64,000 nucleotides of DNA from UBA1756 sp045132235 (GTDB lineage Bacteria > Bacteroidota > Bacteroidia > Bacteroidales > WCHB1-69). How positions within the stretch are numbered: the first letter of the stretch is position 1; each line of letters begins with the position of its first letter. Below, one piece after another: positions 10,181 through 17,597 of this stretch. The stretch is from NCBI GenBank assembly GCA_045132235.1, contig JBGURX010000012.1, positions 1-64,000 of the forward strand, written 5' to 3'. The notes below the pieces were generated by a model, which had not been told where the DNA came from, ran no database searches, and saw only the letters and a program-made list of their open reading frames with translations. The position numbers and the translations under genes are program-made.

Positions 10181-11080
10181 ATGAATACATGCATTTTCTG
10201 TCATAAAGACTCCTCAAACTCAAAAAGTGTAGAGCACATTATTCCCGAATCGCTCGGGAATAAACATCACTTTTTGCCCAAAGGATATGTATGTGACGAA
10301 TGCAATCATTATTTTGCAATAAAAATCGAAAATGAATTGCTATCGCAACCCTATTTTGTTTCGATGCGTTTCCGAAATGAAATTCTAACAAAGAAAGGAA
10401 GACATGTTAAGGAGAAAATGATGTTTCCTGGTGCATTGAATAGTGTAGAGGCTATATTGCAAACAACGGATGACGGAAGGGTAATTTCGTTTTATGACGA
10501 AGACTTGTTCGATCGTGTGGAAAAAGGAGAAGTAACACAAATTATAACTCTTTATATTCCCGAACCAGAATATCCCAATAAAACGATGTCTCGTTTCCTT
10601 GCAAAATGTGCATACGAGTATTTCTTGTACACTATGGATAAGGAAAAATATGATTTGTGTGTTCAAGAACTATTGTGTAAAGAATCTGATATTTTGAAAG
10701 CTTTGCGTGAATATGCTCGATATGGCAAAGGTGAGTATTGGCAATATAACCAGCGCAGGATATATTCTGAAGGTGATGTTGTGTTTAATCAAAATGAGGA
10801 TTTAGACTATGAGATTCTTCATGAAATGAAGTTCTTTGTAAGAGAACACAAGCGTTTCCCTAATGGATATGTCGAAGCCGAGATATACTTTGTGATGGCT
10901 ATAGCAGGAATAGAGTATGCCATATGCATATCAGATCCCAATATTTTGGAATATCAAAAATGGTTAGAAGAGCATAATGGTCTTTCTCCGTTAAATGATG
11001 ATTCAGAGACTTTGTCATTTAGTTTGTCCGATATAAATCCAATGTTAATAAAGAAAGATGACGATAGAATTCATAGATAA
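10181..11080 (+). CDS. HNH endonuclease
   Basis: A protein of 299 residues with a zinc-binding HNH core at its N-terminus: C4-x2-C7, then EHIIPESLGN at 18-27 with the putative catalytic His19, then C38-x2-C41 followed by Asn42. This spacing is typical of compact HNH nucleases of the HNH_5/PtuB type. The remaining 240 or so residues are not assigned to a known domain and may bind DNA or the ATPase. The gene begins 7 bases after the ATPase gene, and its 3' end overlaps the following GNAT-PIN gene by 23 bases. It is the most obvious DNA-cutting component visible in the operon. Its partner could be the adjacent ATPase (Septu-like) or the helicase-methylase complex. Confidence 0.85.
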   Translation: MNTCIFCHKDSSNSKSVEHIIPESLGNKHHFLPKGYVCDECNHYFAIKIENELLSQPYFVSMRFRNEILTKKGRHVKEKMMFPGALNSVEAILQTTDDGRVISFYDEDLFDRVEKGEVTQIITLYIPEPEYPNKTMSRFLAKCAYEYFLYTMDKEKYDLCVQELLCKESDILKALREYARYGKGEYWQYNQRRIYSEGDVVFNQNEDLDYEILHEMKFFVREHKRFPNGYVEAEIYFVMAIAGIEYAICISDPNILEYQKWLEEHNGLSPLNDDSETLSFSLSDINPMLIKKDDDRIHR

Positions 11081-13109
11081 TACGAACAAGTTTCTTGATG
11101 ATGTTAAAGCATTGGGAAGGAAAAATTCTGCCACGTTGGGTTTTATGCCCGAAGGTGGATTCGAGGACCATGCTCGAAACAAGTGTATTATTATTGCGCA
11201 CCAAGAGAATGAACTTGCCGGTTATCTGATGTATCGTGTTGTTTCTCGCTATTCTCGTATAAGCATTGTGCATTTATGTATTGCAGATGCATATAGAGGG
11301 AAAGGTGTCTCGACATCTCTGTTGAATGCTTTAAAATGCAAATACGAAAAGTTGTTCAGAGGCATTTCTTTAAGTTGCAGAAAGGATTTCACCCATGCAA
11401 CAGCCATGTGGGAGAAATATGGTTTCAACCCAATCAAGGAGGTTAGAAGTCGTAGTTTTGACGAAAACTATCTGAATACATGGTGGTACGATTTTCACCA
11501 GCCAGATTTGTTTTCTAATTATGAATCTTCCAAAGTAAAGGCATTGCTTGATACAAACATTATAATAAAGCTTAGAGATGCGAAAAATAATCCACCTCAA
11601 AATTCAACAGAGGATCCTCGTGGTCTGTTGGCAGACTGGCTTGTTGATGAGGCGGAATTATGTTATTCATCAGAAGTGTACAATGAAGTAAATCGTGATG
11701 CAGATTCTAGAAGAGCGAAGCAAACCAGAGATTTTTTACCTAATTTCACACAGGTTCAATTTGATTCTGATGAACAAAGCAAAATTGCTTTAGAATTGGA
11801 AACAATCGTACACGGTAATTCGGCAAATGATGTTTCTGATAGGAAACAACTTGCATCTTGCATAGCCTCACATACGCCCTATTTTATCACTTATGATGAA
11901 GGAATACTAAACAAAAAAGATGATATTGAATCAAGTTATTCAATTCAAATATATAATCCTCAAGAATTTATAATTCAAATTGACCAGCTGTTACATGCAG
12001 ATGAGTATTTGCCCAATCATATAAAGGGGGTCGTTTTTCATTCGGTATCCAAGCTTAATCCTAAAGATATGCAGATGTGTATTGACAAGTTTTGGAGACA
12101 ACATGATGGAGAGGCAAAACACACATTTTCAAATCTGGTGTATCAAATAATAAATAGTGCTAATGGAAGGTTATTTACAGTGCGGAAGCAAGATGATATT
12201 ATCGCATTTTATGGCATTTCAAAAGAACAGAATCAAGAGATAGTTGAGTTTATTCGAATAATTGATAATTCATCTTGTAATTCATTGTTTTGTCAGATTG
12301 TATATGATATTTTAACCAATGGTCTTAAAGAGGATAAGGAAAAAGTTATCATACGGGAAATCTATTTAAAGACTGAATGGGAAAACACTCTTATCAGATT
12401 TGGTTTTATTTCATCACAAGATGGTTATATTAAGTTTGCTTTAAAACAACAGATTGATAAGAGAGACTTGAAGTCAATTATTCAAGAATCTAATATTCCA
12501 CTTGAGATTGATGATAATGATGATGCCAGTCTAATAAAAGTTGAAAAACTTTTGTTTCCTATAAAAATAACAAGACTTAATATCCCAACATATATTATAC
12601 CTATAAAGCCTTATTGGGCGGGGCAATTGTTTGATTATGGCATTGCTGGTGAAGATATGTTTGGAGCAGATCCAAACAAGTTGTGGAGTTTTGAAAATGT
12701 GTATTATAGGCATGTTAAACCTTTGAATGAAAATGCACCTGCACGAATTCTATGGTATGTCAGCGGTGGTGACAGCGGCGTTTCTAGATCGAAGTCAGTC
12801 GTTGCCTCTTCCTATCTTACCGAAGTCAAGAAAGGAAAGCCAAAAGAATTATTCAGATTGTTTAAGCATTATGGGATTTATGAATGGGAACATATCTATG
12901 AATTGTGTAACATGGATGTTAATCAAGATATTAAAGCGCTGAAATTTAGCCATACGGAAGTTTTTGACAATCCTGTTAGCTACGAAAAGGTGATGGGGGT
13001 TTTTAAAAGCAATGGAAAACCTGCAAATACTTTTGCATCACCGGTGGTTGTATCAGAATCAATCTATTTTGAGATTTATAATTTAGGAAAACGGAGGATA
13101 TCGGAATGA
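11058..13109 (+). CDS. GNAT acetyltransferase - PIN nuclease - PUA-like multidomain protein
   Basis: A protein of 683 residues with several domains. Residues 1-135 form a GNAT fold, with the acetyl-CoA-binding loop RGKGVS at 80-85. Residues 160-310 look like a PIN ribonuclease with acidic positions D165 (LLDTN), E206 or E210, D261 and D280 (ITYDEG). Residues 320-470 resemble a second, divergent GNAT domain (TLIRFGFIS near its end). The last 200 residues (IKPYWAGQLF, ARILWYVSGGD, GKPKELFRLF) resemble PUA-superfamily domains of the EVE/ASCH kind. Combined acetyltransferase and RNase domains suggest action on RNA, tRNA or translation, perhaps as an abortive effector, but this is inference. The start codon lies inside the HNH gene and its stop overlaps the start of the ASCH gene (ATGA), so all three are probably translated together. 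The GNAT and PIN calls are firmer than the C-terminal domain call. Confidence 0.75.
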   Translation: MTIEFIDNTNKFLDDVKALGRKNSATLGFMPEGGFEDHARNKCIIIAHQENELAGYLMYRVVSRYSRISIVHLCIADAYRGKGVSTSLLNALKCKYEKLFRGISLSCRKDFTHATAMWEKYGFNPIKEVRSRSFDENYLNTWWYDFHQPDLFSNYESSKVKALLDTNIIIKLRDAKNNPPQNSTEDPRGLLADWLVDEAELCYSSEVYNEVNRDADSRRAKQTRDFLPNFTQVQFDSDEQSKIALELETIVHGNSANDVSDRKQLASCIASHTPYFITYDEGILNKKDDIESSYSIQIYNPQEFIIQIDQLLHADEYLPNHIKGVVFHSVSKLNPKDMQMCIDKFWRQHDGEAKHTFSNLVYQIINSANGRLFTVRKQDDIIAFYGISKEQNQEIVEFIRIIDNSSCNSLFCQIVYDILTNGLKEDKEKVIIREIYLKTEWENTLIRFGFISSQDGYIKFALKQQIDKRDLKSIIQESNIPLEIDDNDDASLIKVEKLLFPIKITRLNIPTYIIPIKPYWAGQLFDYGIAGEDMFGADPNKLWSFENVYYRHVKPLNENAPARILWYVSGGDSGVSRSKSVVASSYLTEVKKGKPKELFRLFKHYGIYEWEHIYELCNMDVNQDIKALKFSHTEVFDNPVSYEKVMGVFKSNGKPANTFASPVVVSESIYFEIYNLGKRRISE

Positions 13110-13531
13110 AGAAAAAGTATCTGTTTATTGCTGTAAAGCCAGAATATGCTAACAAGTTGATTTCTGGAGAAAAGGATATTGAGCTTAGAAAAACAAAACC
13201 TCACGTCCAAGCGGGTGACTATGCTATTATATATGCATCTGTTCCTATAAAAGCCGTTTTAGGATATGGGAAAATTAAGAGAATAATATTCTGCTCCCCA
13301 CAGGAGATGTGGACCAATTACTCTGCACGGTTAGGAATAAAAGAACAAGATTTTTTGATGTATTATGATAATTCAAACAAATCTGTAGGAATAGAATTCG
13401 AGATGATAAAACCAATTACTCCCATTAGGTTAAGTGAATTAAGACGCGTTGATCCAAATTTTCATCCTCCACAGATCTATCGGTATATTACAAATGAAGA
13501 GATACGCAAAGCTTTGATAATAAATGATTAG
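13106..13531 (+). CDS. ASCH-domain (PUA-like) small protein
   Basis: A protein of 141 residues that is almost entirely one ASCH domain. The diagnostic motif is at residues 11-30 (VKPEYANKLISGEKDIELRK), followed by GDYAIIYAS and an extended beta region. ASCH domains belong to the PUA superfamily and are thought to bind RNA or modified nucleotides; some members have RNase or deacylase activity. The gene overlaps the stop codon of the GNAT-PIN gene (ATGA) and is the last gene of the AT-rich operon. Because the preceding protein also ends in a PUA-like domain, the two may work as a pair, for instance in recognising modified nucleic acid. Confidence 0.85.
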   Translation: MKKKYLFIAVKPEYANKLISGEKDIELRKTKPHVQAGDYAIIYASVPIKAVLGYGKIKRIIFCSPQEMWTNYSARLGIKEQDFLMYYDNSNKSVGIEFEMIKPITPIRLSELRRVDPNFHPPQIYRYITNEEIRKALIIND

Positions 13532-13701
13532 TCATAATTTTCCATATTCGTTACCTTTTTATAAATACTCAAAAAAACTAATGCATCCACTCTATAATGT
13601 TGACAATCAAGTTTCCATCTAAAAAACTTATACGTTCAATATTATAATACACTCCATTATAATACACTCCTTCACAACATCAAATCCCTTCCTTCAAAAT
13701 A
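13532..13701. other. AT-rich spacer at the boundary of the accessory block
   Basis: No gene is visible here. The stretch is strongly AT-rich like the operon before it, while the coding sequence immediately after it is strongly GC-rich. It contains the tandem repeat at 13641-13670. No clear factor-independent terminator was seen after the ASCH gene. Confidence 0.6.
13641..13670 (+). repeat. Perfect tandem duplication of 15 bp
   Basis: The 15-mer ATTATAATACACTCC occurs at 13641-13655 and again, identically, at 13656-13670. It lies at the composition break between the AT-rich operon and the GC-rich core, so it could mark an old junction, but no integrase or other mobility gene is near. Confidence 0.9.
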
Positions 13702-14496
13702 ATGAAATCCCCCCACCCCACCGCCCCCGACATCATCGCCTACATGGAATCCCTGCGCAATGAGAAGCAGCGGGGCGTGCTGATGCGGTTTTTCAAGACG
13801 GGACCGGGTCAGTACGGCGAGGGCGACGAGTTTCTCGGGCTCAAGGTGCCGCAGACCCGCGAAATAGTGAAGGCCGCCGCCAAGGACTTCCCGCTTGAGG
13901 AGGTGCCGGAGCTGCTGCTCTCGAAATGGCACGAAGTGCGCCTCTGCGGACTGCTGATCCTCGTGGCAAAGTTCGAGAAACTGTGCACCAAACGTCTGGC
14001 AAACAATGCGGAAGCCGCCCGCCAACGGGACGAAATCCTCACCCTTTACCTGCAATACGCCGAGCAGGCCAACAACTGGGACTTGGTGGACCTTTCCACC
14101 CATAAGATTCTGGGCAACTGGCTGTTGCTTCCTACCTTCCTCGGCGGCGGCGAACTGGGCATGCACGAGGAGTACAAGGTGCAAGTGATGGACGAGCTGG
14201 CCGCCAGTACCTGCCTCTGGAAGCAGCGCATGAGCATGGTCTGCACGTGGAAAACCCTGCAGCAGGGCGACTCCTGGTGGTGCCTGCGCTACGCGGAAAA
14301 GCACCTGCACCACCCTCACGACCTGATGCAGAAGGCCGTCGGCTGGATGCTGCGCGAGATGGGCAAGCGCGTGAGTGTGGACCTCCTGCGCGAATTCCTC
14401 CGCCTGCACGCCCACGAGATGCCCCGCACCGCCCTCCGCTACGCCATCGAACAACTGGACGACGAGGAACGCCGGCACTGGATGACACAGGTTTAA
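13702..14496 (+). CDS. DNA alkylation repair protein (AlkD-like)
   Basis: A protein of 264 residues of the AlkD family of HEAT-repeat DNA glycosylases, which remove bulky N3- or N7-alkylated bases. Recognisable features are the early segment FKTGPGQYGEGDEFLGLKVP, the LSKWHEVR helix, and the conserved NNWDLVDLS segment containing the Trp-Asp pair that contacts the lesion in AlkD, followed by the WKQRMSMV helix and the LREMGKR segment. Length is slightly above the usual 230-240. It is the first GC-rich gene after the accessory block and appears monocistronic. No signal peptide, as expected for a cytoplasmic enzyme. Confidence 0.88.
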   Translation: MKSPHPTAPDIIAYMESLRNEKQRGVLMRFFKTGPGQYGEGDEFLGLKVPQTREIVKAAAKDFPLEEVPELLLSKWHEVRLCGLLILVAKFEKLCTKRLANNAEAARQRDEILTLYLQYAEQANNWDLVDLSTHKILGNWLLLPTFLGGGELGMHEEYKVQVMDELAASTCLWKQRMSMVCTWKTLQQGDSWWCLRYAEKHLHHPHDLMQKAVGWMLREMGKRVSVDLLREFLRLHAHEMPRTALRYAIEQLDDEERRHWMTQV

Positions 14497-14557
14497 GAAT
14501 CCCTATGCAATATTTGGACTCTTTTTGCGTCTTACCCCAGTGTCAACCGCATCAAAA

Positions 14558-15724
14558 ATGAATAAAAACATTTCACTTACGCTTTGCACCCTGTTCTTCC
14601 TCTCGATATGGGAACCCGTTTTCGGTCTTGATATTCAACCAGTTTACGCAAAGTGCAACCAATATACCCTTTCCTGTCGTATCGACGGGGATTCTTTGCT
14701 CATCACCGGTAATTGCACTTTCATTTACGACAATAATTTTCAGGAAAATAATTATTTATTGCTGTCGGAAGCCATTCATATCCAATCCCTTAATATTAGC
14801 GACTACCAGCGAATCGGCGACACACTCACCTTCTCCCATCATCCGTCGCAAATCACCTTTTGCTACTCAATTTCACTGGCCGACTACCGCACCGCCGATG
14901 GTGCCATCGTGCTGAGGCGTGAGGGCAACTGGTACCCGCACCGCAACGGCGAACTGCTGACCGCAGAGGTTCACCTAAACGCTGACGGCTACTATATGAT
15001 TGGCGGCAGCGAGTCCCAGCCCTCATTCGAACTACATATCCTCCTGTTACCCAAGGAGAAATACGAGCGCCGCGCAGAGATGAATGCGGTGCGACCGTTC
15101 TTTTTCTACCATCTCATACAAGATACCACAGCCCATCCCGAAGCATTCTACCGCGAGTTTATGGAGTCGTACAGCTTTTATAGCACTTTCTTCGGCGACA
15201 CGCTTTCGCATCTGCCTATGGAAATTGTTGAGATTGGCGACCCTCAGTTCGTCATGTGCCAATCGCTGCGCAATAGTATCATCTTCGGTCCGTGGTTTTG
15301 GCAGGTTTACAATATGATGCCCGATTTTTCATGGGTACCGCATGAGGTCGCGCACCAATGGTGGGGAAACAGCCTCTTCTTTGAGCATCGCGATTATGCG
15401 CTGAGCGAGAGCCTTACAGAATACATCAAATTGCAATTCCTCAAAAGCCGCCATCGCGGGTACGACGAGCAGATGGAGTATTACCAGACCGTGAGCGACA
15501 ATGCCACGGAACACTTGCCCATCGCCGACATCCGCAACGTGGAAGGGCAGGATGCGTCCATCGCCATCTACCATACTGCACCCCTGCGATTGGAGAAAAC
15601 ACAAGGAGTTGATGCGCCCTCCTTATTGAAAAAACTATATCAAAACAGAAAAGGAACGTTGGTCAGCCGGGAACTCTTCCTCCAAGAATGTGGCAACCTG
15701 CGGGAATGGTTGTACGGAGAATAA
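14558..15724 (+). CDS. Secreted M1-like (gluzincin) peptidase, short form
   Basis: The frame is open from further upstream, but the ATG at 14558 gives a clear signal peptide (MNKNISLTLCTLFFLSIWEP) and is chosen. The 388-residue protein has the zinc motif HEVAHQWWGN, with His262, Glu263 and His266, and a downstream glutamate in ALSESLTEY (about residue 284) as the third ligand. The gap from the second His to that Glu is 17 residues, one fewer than the usual 18 of family M1. The GxMEN exopeptidase motif expected upstream is not visible, so aminopeptidase activity is uncertain. An N-terminal beta domain like that of M1 enzymes precedes the catalytic part. At fewer than 400 residues it is much shorter than full M1 aminopeptidases. 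It probably acts in the periplasm. Its stop is followed closely by the carbonic anhydrase remnant. Confidence 0.75.
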   Translation: MNKNISLTLCTLFFLSIWEPVFGLDIQPVYAKCNQYTLSCRIDGDSLLITGNCTFIYDNNFQENNYLLLSEAIHIQSLNISDYQRIGDTLTFSHHPSQITFCYSISLADYRTADGAIVLRREGNWYPHRNGELLTAEVHLNADGYYMIGGSESQPSFELHILLLPKEKYERRAEMNAVRPFFFYHLIQDTTAHPEAFYREFMESYSFYSTFFGDTLSHLPMEIVEIGDPQFVMCQSLRNSIIFGPWFWQVYNMMPDFSWVPHEVAHQWWGNSLFFEHRDYALSESLTEYIKLQFLKSRHRGYDEQMEYYQTVSDNATEHLPIADIRNVEGQDASIAIYHTAPLRLEKTQGVDAPSLLKKLYQNRKGTLVSRELFLQECGNLREWLYGE

Positions 15725-15750
15725 CAGCTGCCACTTTTTTTGTGATTTCG

Positions 15751-15831
15751 CACCCGCTCGTGCCGAAGGACATCGTGGTCCGCGGCTTCATCATCGACTC
15801 CGAAACGGGGGCGCTGGAGGAAGTGGAGTAA
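15751..15831 (+). pseudogene. Orphan 3' end of a beta-carbonic anhydrase gene
   Basis: These 81 bp, including the stop codon, match the last 81 bp of the intact carbonic anhydrase gene (17470-17550) at 73 of 81 positions by manual alignment. They encode HPLVPKDIVVRGFIIDSETG followed by ALEEVE and stop. Similarity ends sharply on both sides and there is no 5' part. It is a direct repeat of the end of the intact gene about 1.7 kb away, left by duplication, recombination or insertion. Confidence 0.9.
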
Positions 15832-16117
15832 TGCCATCATGAGACATGCCGAAGGCATGTGACGCGCTGCAAGGCGCAGTTAGTCGCATCTCTCCGAGAT
15901 GCCCGCCGTCACGCACGCCCTTCACCACACGGTGACTGGCGGCTTGCCGTTTCACCACACTGCGCTTCGCTTGTATGGTGATATTTGCACTGCGTGCGTG
16001 GCGCCTCTGCGAGGCTGGATACCTTGTACCCACCAATACGATATCCCAGACAATCCCTATTCTTGGAAATGCCATAAATGTCTATGTTCAATCCTCAATT
16101 GGACTCAATGGAAATAA
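15832..16117. repeat. Intergenic cluster of short hairpin-forming repeats
   Basis: No gene is supported. The stretch contains several near-perfect short inverted repeats with 3-base loops: ACATGCC-GAA-GGCATGT (15844-15860), GCATCTC-TCC-GAGATGC (15886-15902) and GCCTC-TGC-GAGGC (16003-16015), plus CTGC-AAGGC-GCAG around 15867-15879. Such runs of stem units look like degenerate REP-like elements. Function is unknown. Confidence 0.65.
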
Positions 16118-16567
16118 TCAATTCTTTGAGGTAGCTGCGTAAGACAACAACACATCAATCAACCTTTCATATTCAGGAGAAAATTGATAATCAATCTCAT
16201 GGCAGATTCTATTGCTATAAACCACTTTCCCTTTGGCATAACAAGTAATCCCCACTACTGGATGACCTGACTCTATTGCATCACTCTTCTTTCCTCGTGT
16301 TGGACTACCATCAAAAAAAGCGGCTTTTACTAATTGCAATAACTCCACACTGGACGAATCCGGCAGAATGATACTTGTCAAGCCTCCTTGCTGCATGTCC
16401 TCTACTGTTATTTTTGTCTTTTCTGCCTGATATTTCAGGTCAATACAGTAAAAATCGTCCAAATAGTACATTTCAATCCGTTCAACAGTATTGAAACTGA
16501 CATTCTTCTGTGCTAAAAGGATGAAAGACATACTGCAACACAAGAAAATACAGATTGCTTTTTTCAT
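16118..16567 (-). CDS. Small secreted protein of unknown function
   Basis: Not recognised. The frame is open to 16654, but a TAnnTTTGC promoter on this strand (16597-16605) lies inside that extension, so the ATG at 16567 is the likely start. The 149-residue product begins with a signal peptide (MKKAICIFLCCSMSFILLAQ), cut most likely after the Ala or Gln, with a Cys pair inside the hydrophobic part rather than a normal lipobox. The mature part is small and soluble with mixed alpha-beta character and includes the segments DLKYQAEKTKITVED and YERLIDVLL. It probably acts in the periplasm. It is flanked by decayed sequence on both sides. Confidence 0.7.
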   Translation of the reverse strand: MKKAICIFLCCSMSFILLAQKNVSFNTVERIEMYYLDDFYCIDLKYQAEKTKITVEDMQQGGLTSIILPDSSSVELLQLVKAAFFDGSPTRGKKSDAIESGHPVVGITCYAKGKVVYSNRICHEIDYQFSPEYERLIDVLLSYAATSKN

Positions 16568-16596
16568 GACCCTATATTCATTGATGAAATCGTCAT

Positions 16597-16605
16597 GCAA
16601 AAATA
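16597..16605 (-). promoter_or_regulatory. Bacteroidota -7 promoter element for the small secreted protein
   Basis: TATTTTTGC on the minus strand matches TAnnTTTGC and lies about 30 bases before the chosen start at 16567. Confidence 0.6.
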
Positions 16606-16656
16606 CAATTCTTTTTTCATTCGTCAAATCTTGAGGAAGAAAAAAAACGCCCACTC

Positions 16657-16926
16657 TTACATCAAACTCCCTATAAGCCCGACAAACTTCTCAATACCCC
16701 CTTCCACGCTGGCCGGTGCCTGTCCGGAGAAACAGTCGGCCACGCCCTGCTTTAACAGCTCGTACGCCTGATAATAGCCACGGGCGGCTAACGCATTCCT
16801 GCGTTCTTTGTCTGCCTCGTCTTTTTCAGGATCCGTTTACAACTTCTTGCCTCTATTAGTTTTTGATGCTTTACTAATGTTAGTTTTTATTGTCTTGCTT
16901 TTATTAGTTTTTGACGCTGCAAAGAC
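16657..16926 (-). pseudogene. Decayed gene, 3' remnant with internal stop
   Basis: On the minus strand one frame runs from about 16926 to a stop at 16657-16659, interrupted by a TAA at 16837-16839. After that stop it encodes DPEKDEADKERRNALAARGY, then YQAYELLKQGVADCFSGQAP, then a short tail, with normal GC-rich codon use; before the stop it encodes a Lys/Thr/Ser-rich stretch with repeated SKTN and TTAGTTTTT-type DNA repeats. The parent gene was not recognised and no complete copy is in the window. With the carbonic anhydrase promoter after it, this accounts for the gap between 16568 and 17007. Confidence 0.6.
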
Positions 16927-16979
16927 ACAAAAACATTTATAAATCCAATCAATCGTGTATCAGGAATTTTAGTTTTTTT

Positions 16980-16988
16980 TATTTTTGC
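16980..16988 (+). promoter_or_regulatory. Bacteroidota -7 promoter element for carbonic anhydrase
   Basis: TATTTTTGC lies 19 bases before the ATG at 17008 and fits TAnnTTTGC. Confidence 0.65.
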
Positions 16989-17007
16989 AGTCTTATTTGA
17001 ACATACT

Positions 17008-17550
17008 ATGATCGACCAAATCATCGCTTTCAACAAGACATTTGTAGAACAGAAAAGCTACGAGAAATACCTCACCGACAAGTACCCCGACAAGAAGCTG
17101 GCGGTGCTGTCGTGCATGGACACGCGCCTGACGGAGCTGCTGCCCGCCGCGCTCGGACTGAAAAACGGCGACGCGAAAATCATCAAGAACGCCGGCGGCC
17201 TCGTGATTTCGGCCTTCGACTCGGCGATGCGCAGCCTCATTGTCGCCATCTACGAGCTGGGGGTGAAGGAGATCATGGTGGTGGCGCACAGTCATTGCGG
17301 GGCGTGCCACATGAGCTACGACCACTTCCACCACGAGATGATTGCCCGCGGGGTGACGGACGAAACCCTGACCACTATCCGCCAGTGCGGCATCGACCTG
17401 CACCACTGGTTAGAGGGCTTCAAGGACACGCCGACCTCCGTGCGCAAGACCGTCGAGACCATCCAGACGCACCCGCTCGTGCCGAAGGACATCGTGGTGC
17501 GCGGCTTCATCATCGACTCCGAGACGGGGGCGCTGGAGGAGATAAGGTAG
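17008..17550 (+). CDS. Beta-class carbonic anhydrase
   Basis: A protein of 180 residues that interconverts CO2 and bicarbonate in the cytoplasm. Zinc ligands and the catalytic dyad are visible: Cys36, Asp38 and Arg40 in SCMDTRL, and His94 and Cys97 in AHSHCGAC. The GLVISAFDSAMRSL helix is typical of the family. Length is normal for the small bacterial type. Its last 81 bp are duplicated 1.7 kb upstream at 15751-15831, which implies a rearrangement at this locus. The menG gene follows 47 bases later on the same strand. Confidence 0.93.
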   Translation: MIDQIIAFNKTFVEQKSYEKYLTDKYPDKKLAVLSCMDTRLTELLPAALGLKNGDAKIIKNAGGLVISAFDSAMRSLIVAIYELGVKEIMVVAHSHCGACHMSYDHFHHEMIARGVTDETLTTIRQCGIDLHHWLEGFKDTPTSVRKTVETIQTHPLVPKDIVVRGFIIDSETGALEEIR

Positions 17551-17597
17551 ATTTCCCCCCGCACCATCCCATCACGCTAATTTCAACCTTTAGCCCT

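Noticed and set aside
1..13531. Prophage or integrative element carrying the operon
   Set aside because: No integrase, transposase, relaxase, structural or lysis gene was found in the window; only one border is visible.
13702..15300. Long open frames on the strand opposite the AlkD-like and other GC-rich genes
   Set aside because: They follow from high-GC codon bias; their products have low-complexity composition and no domain motifs.
17112..17597. Possible long N-terminal extension of MenG through the carbonic anhydrase gene
   Set aside because: The extension is in another frame of a clear gene and MenG homology starts at the ATG at 17598.
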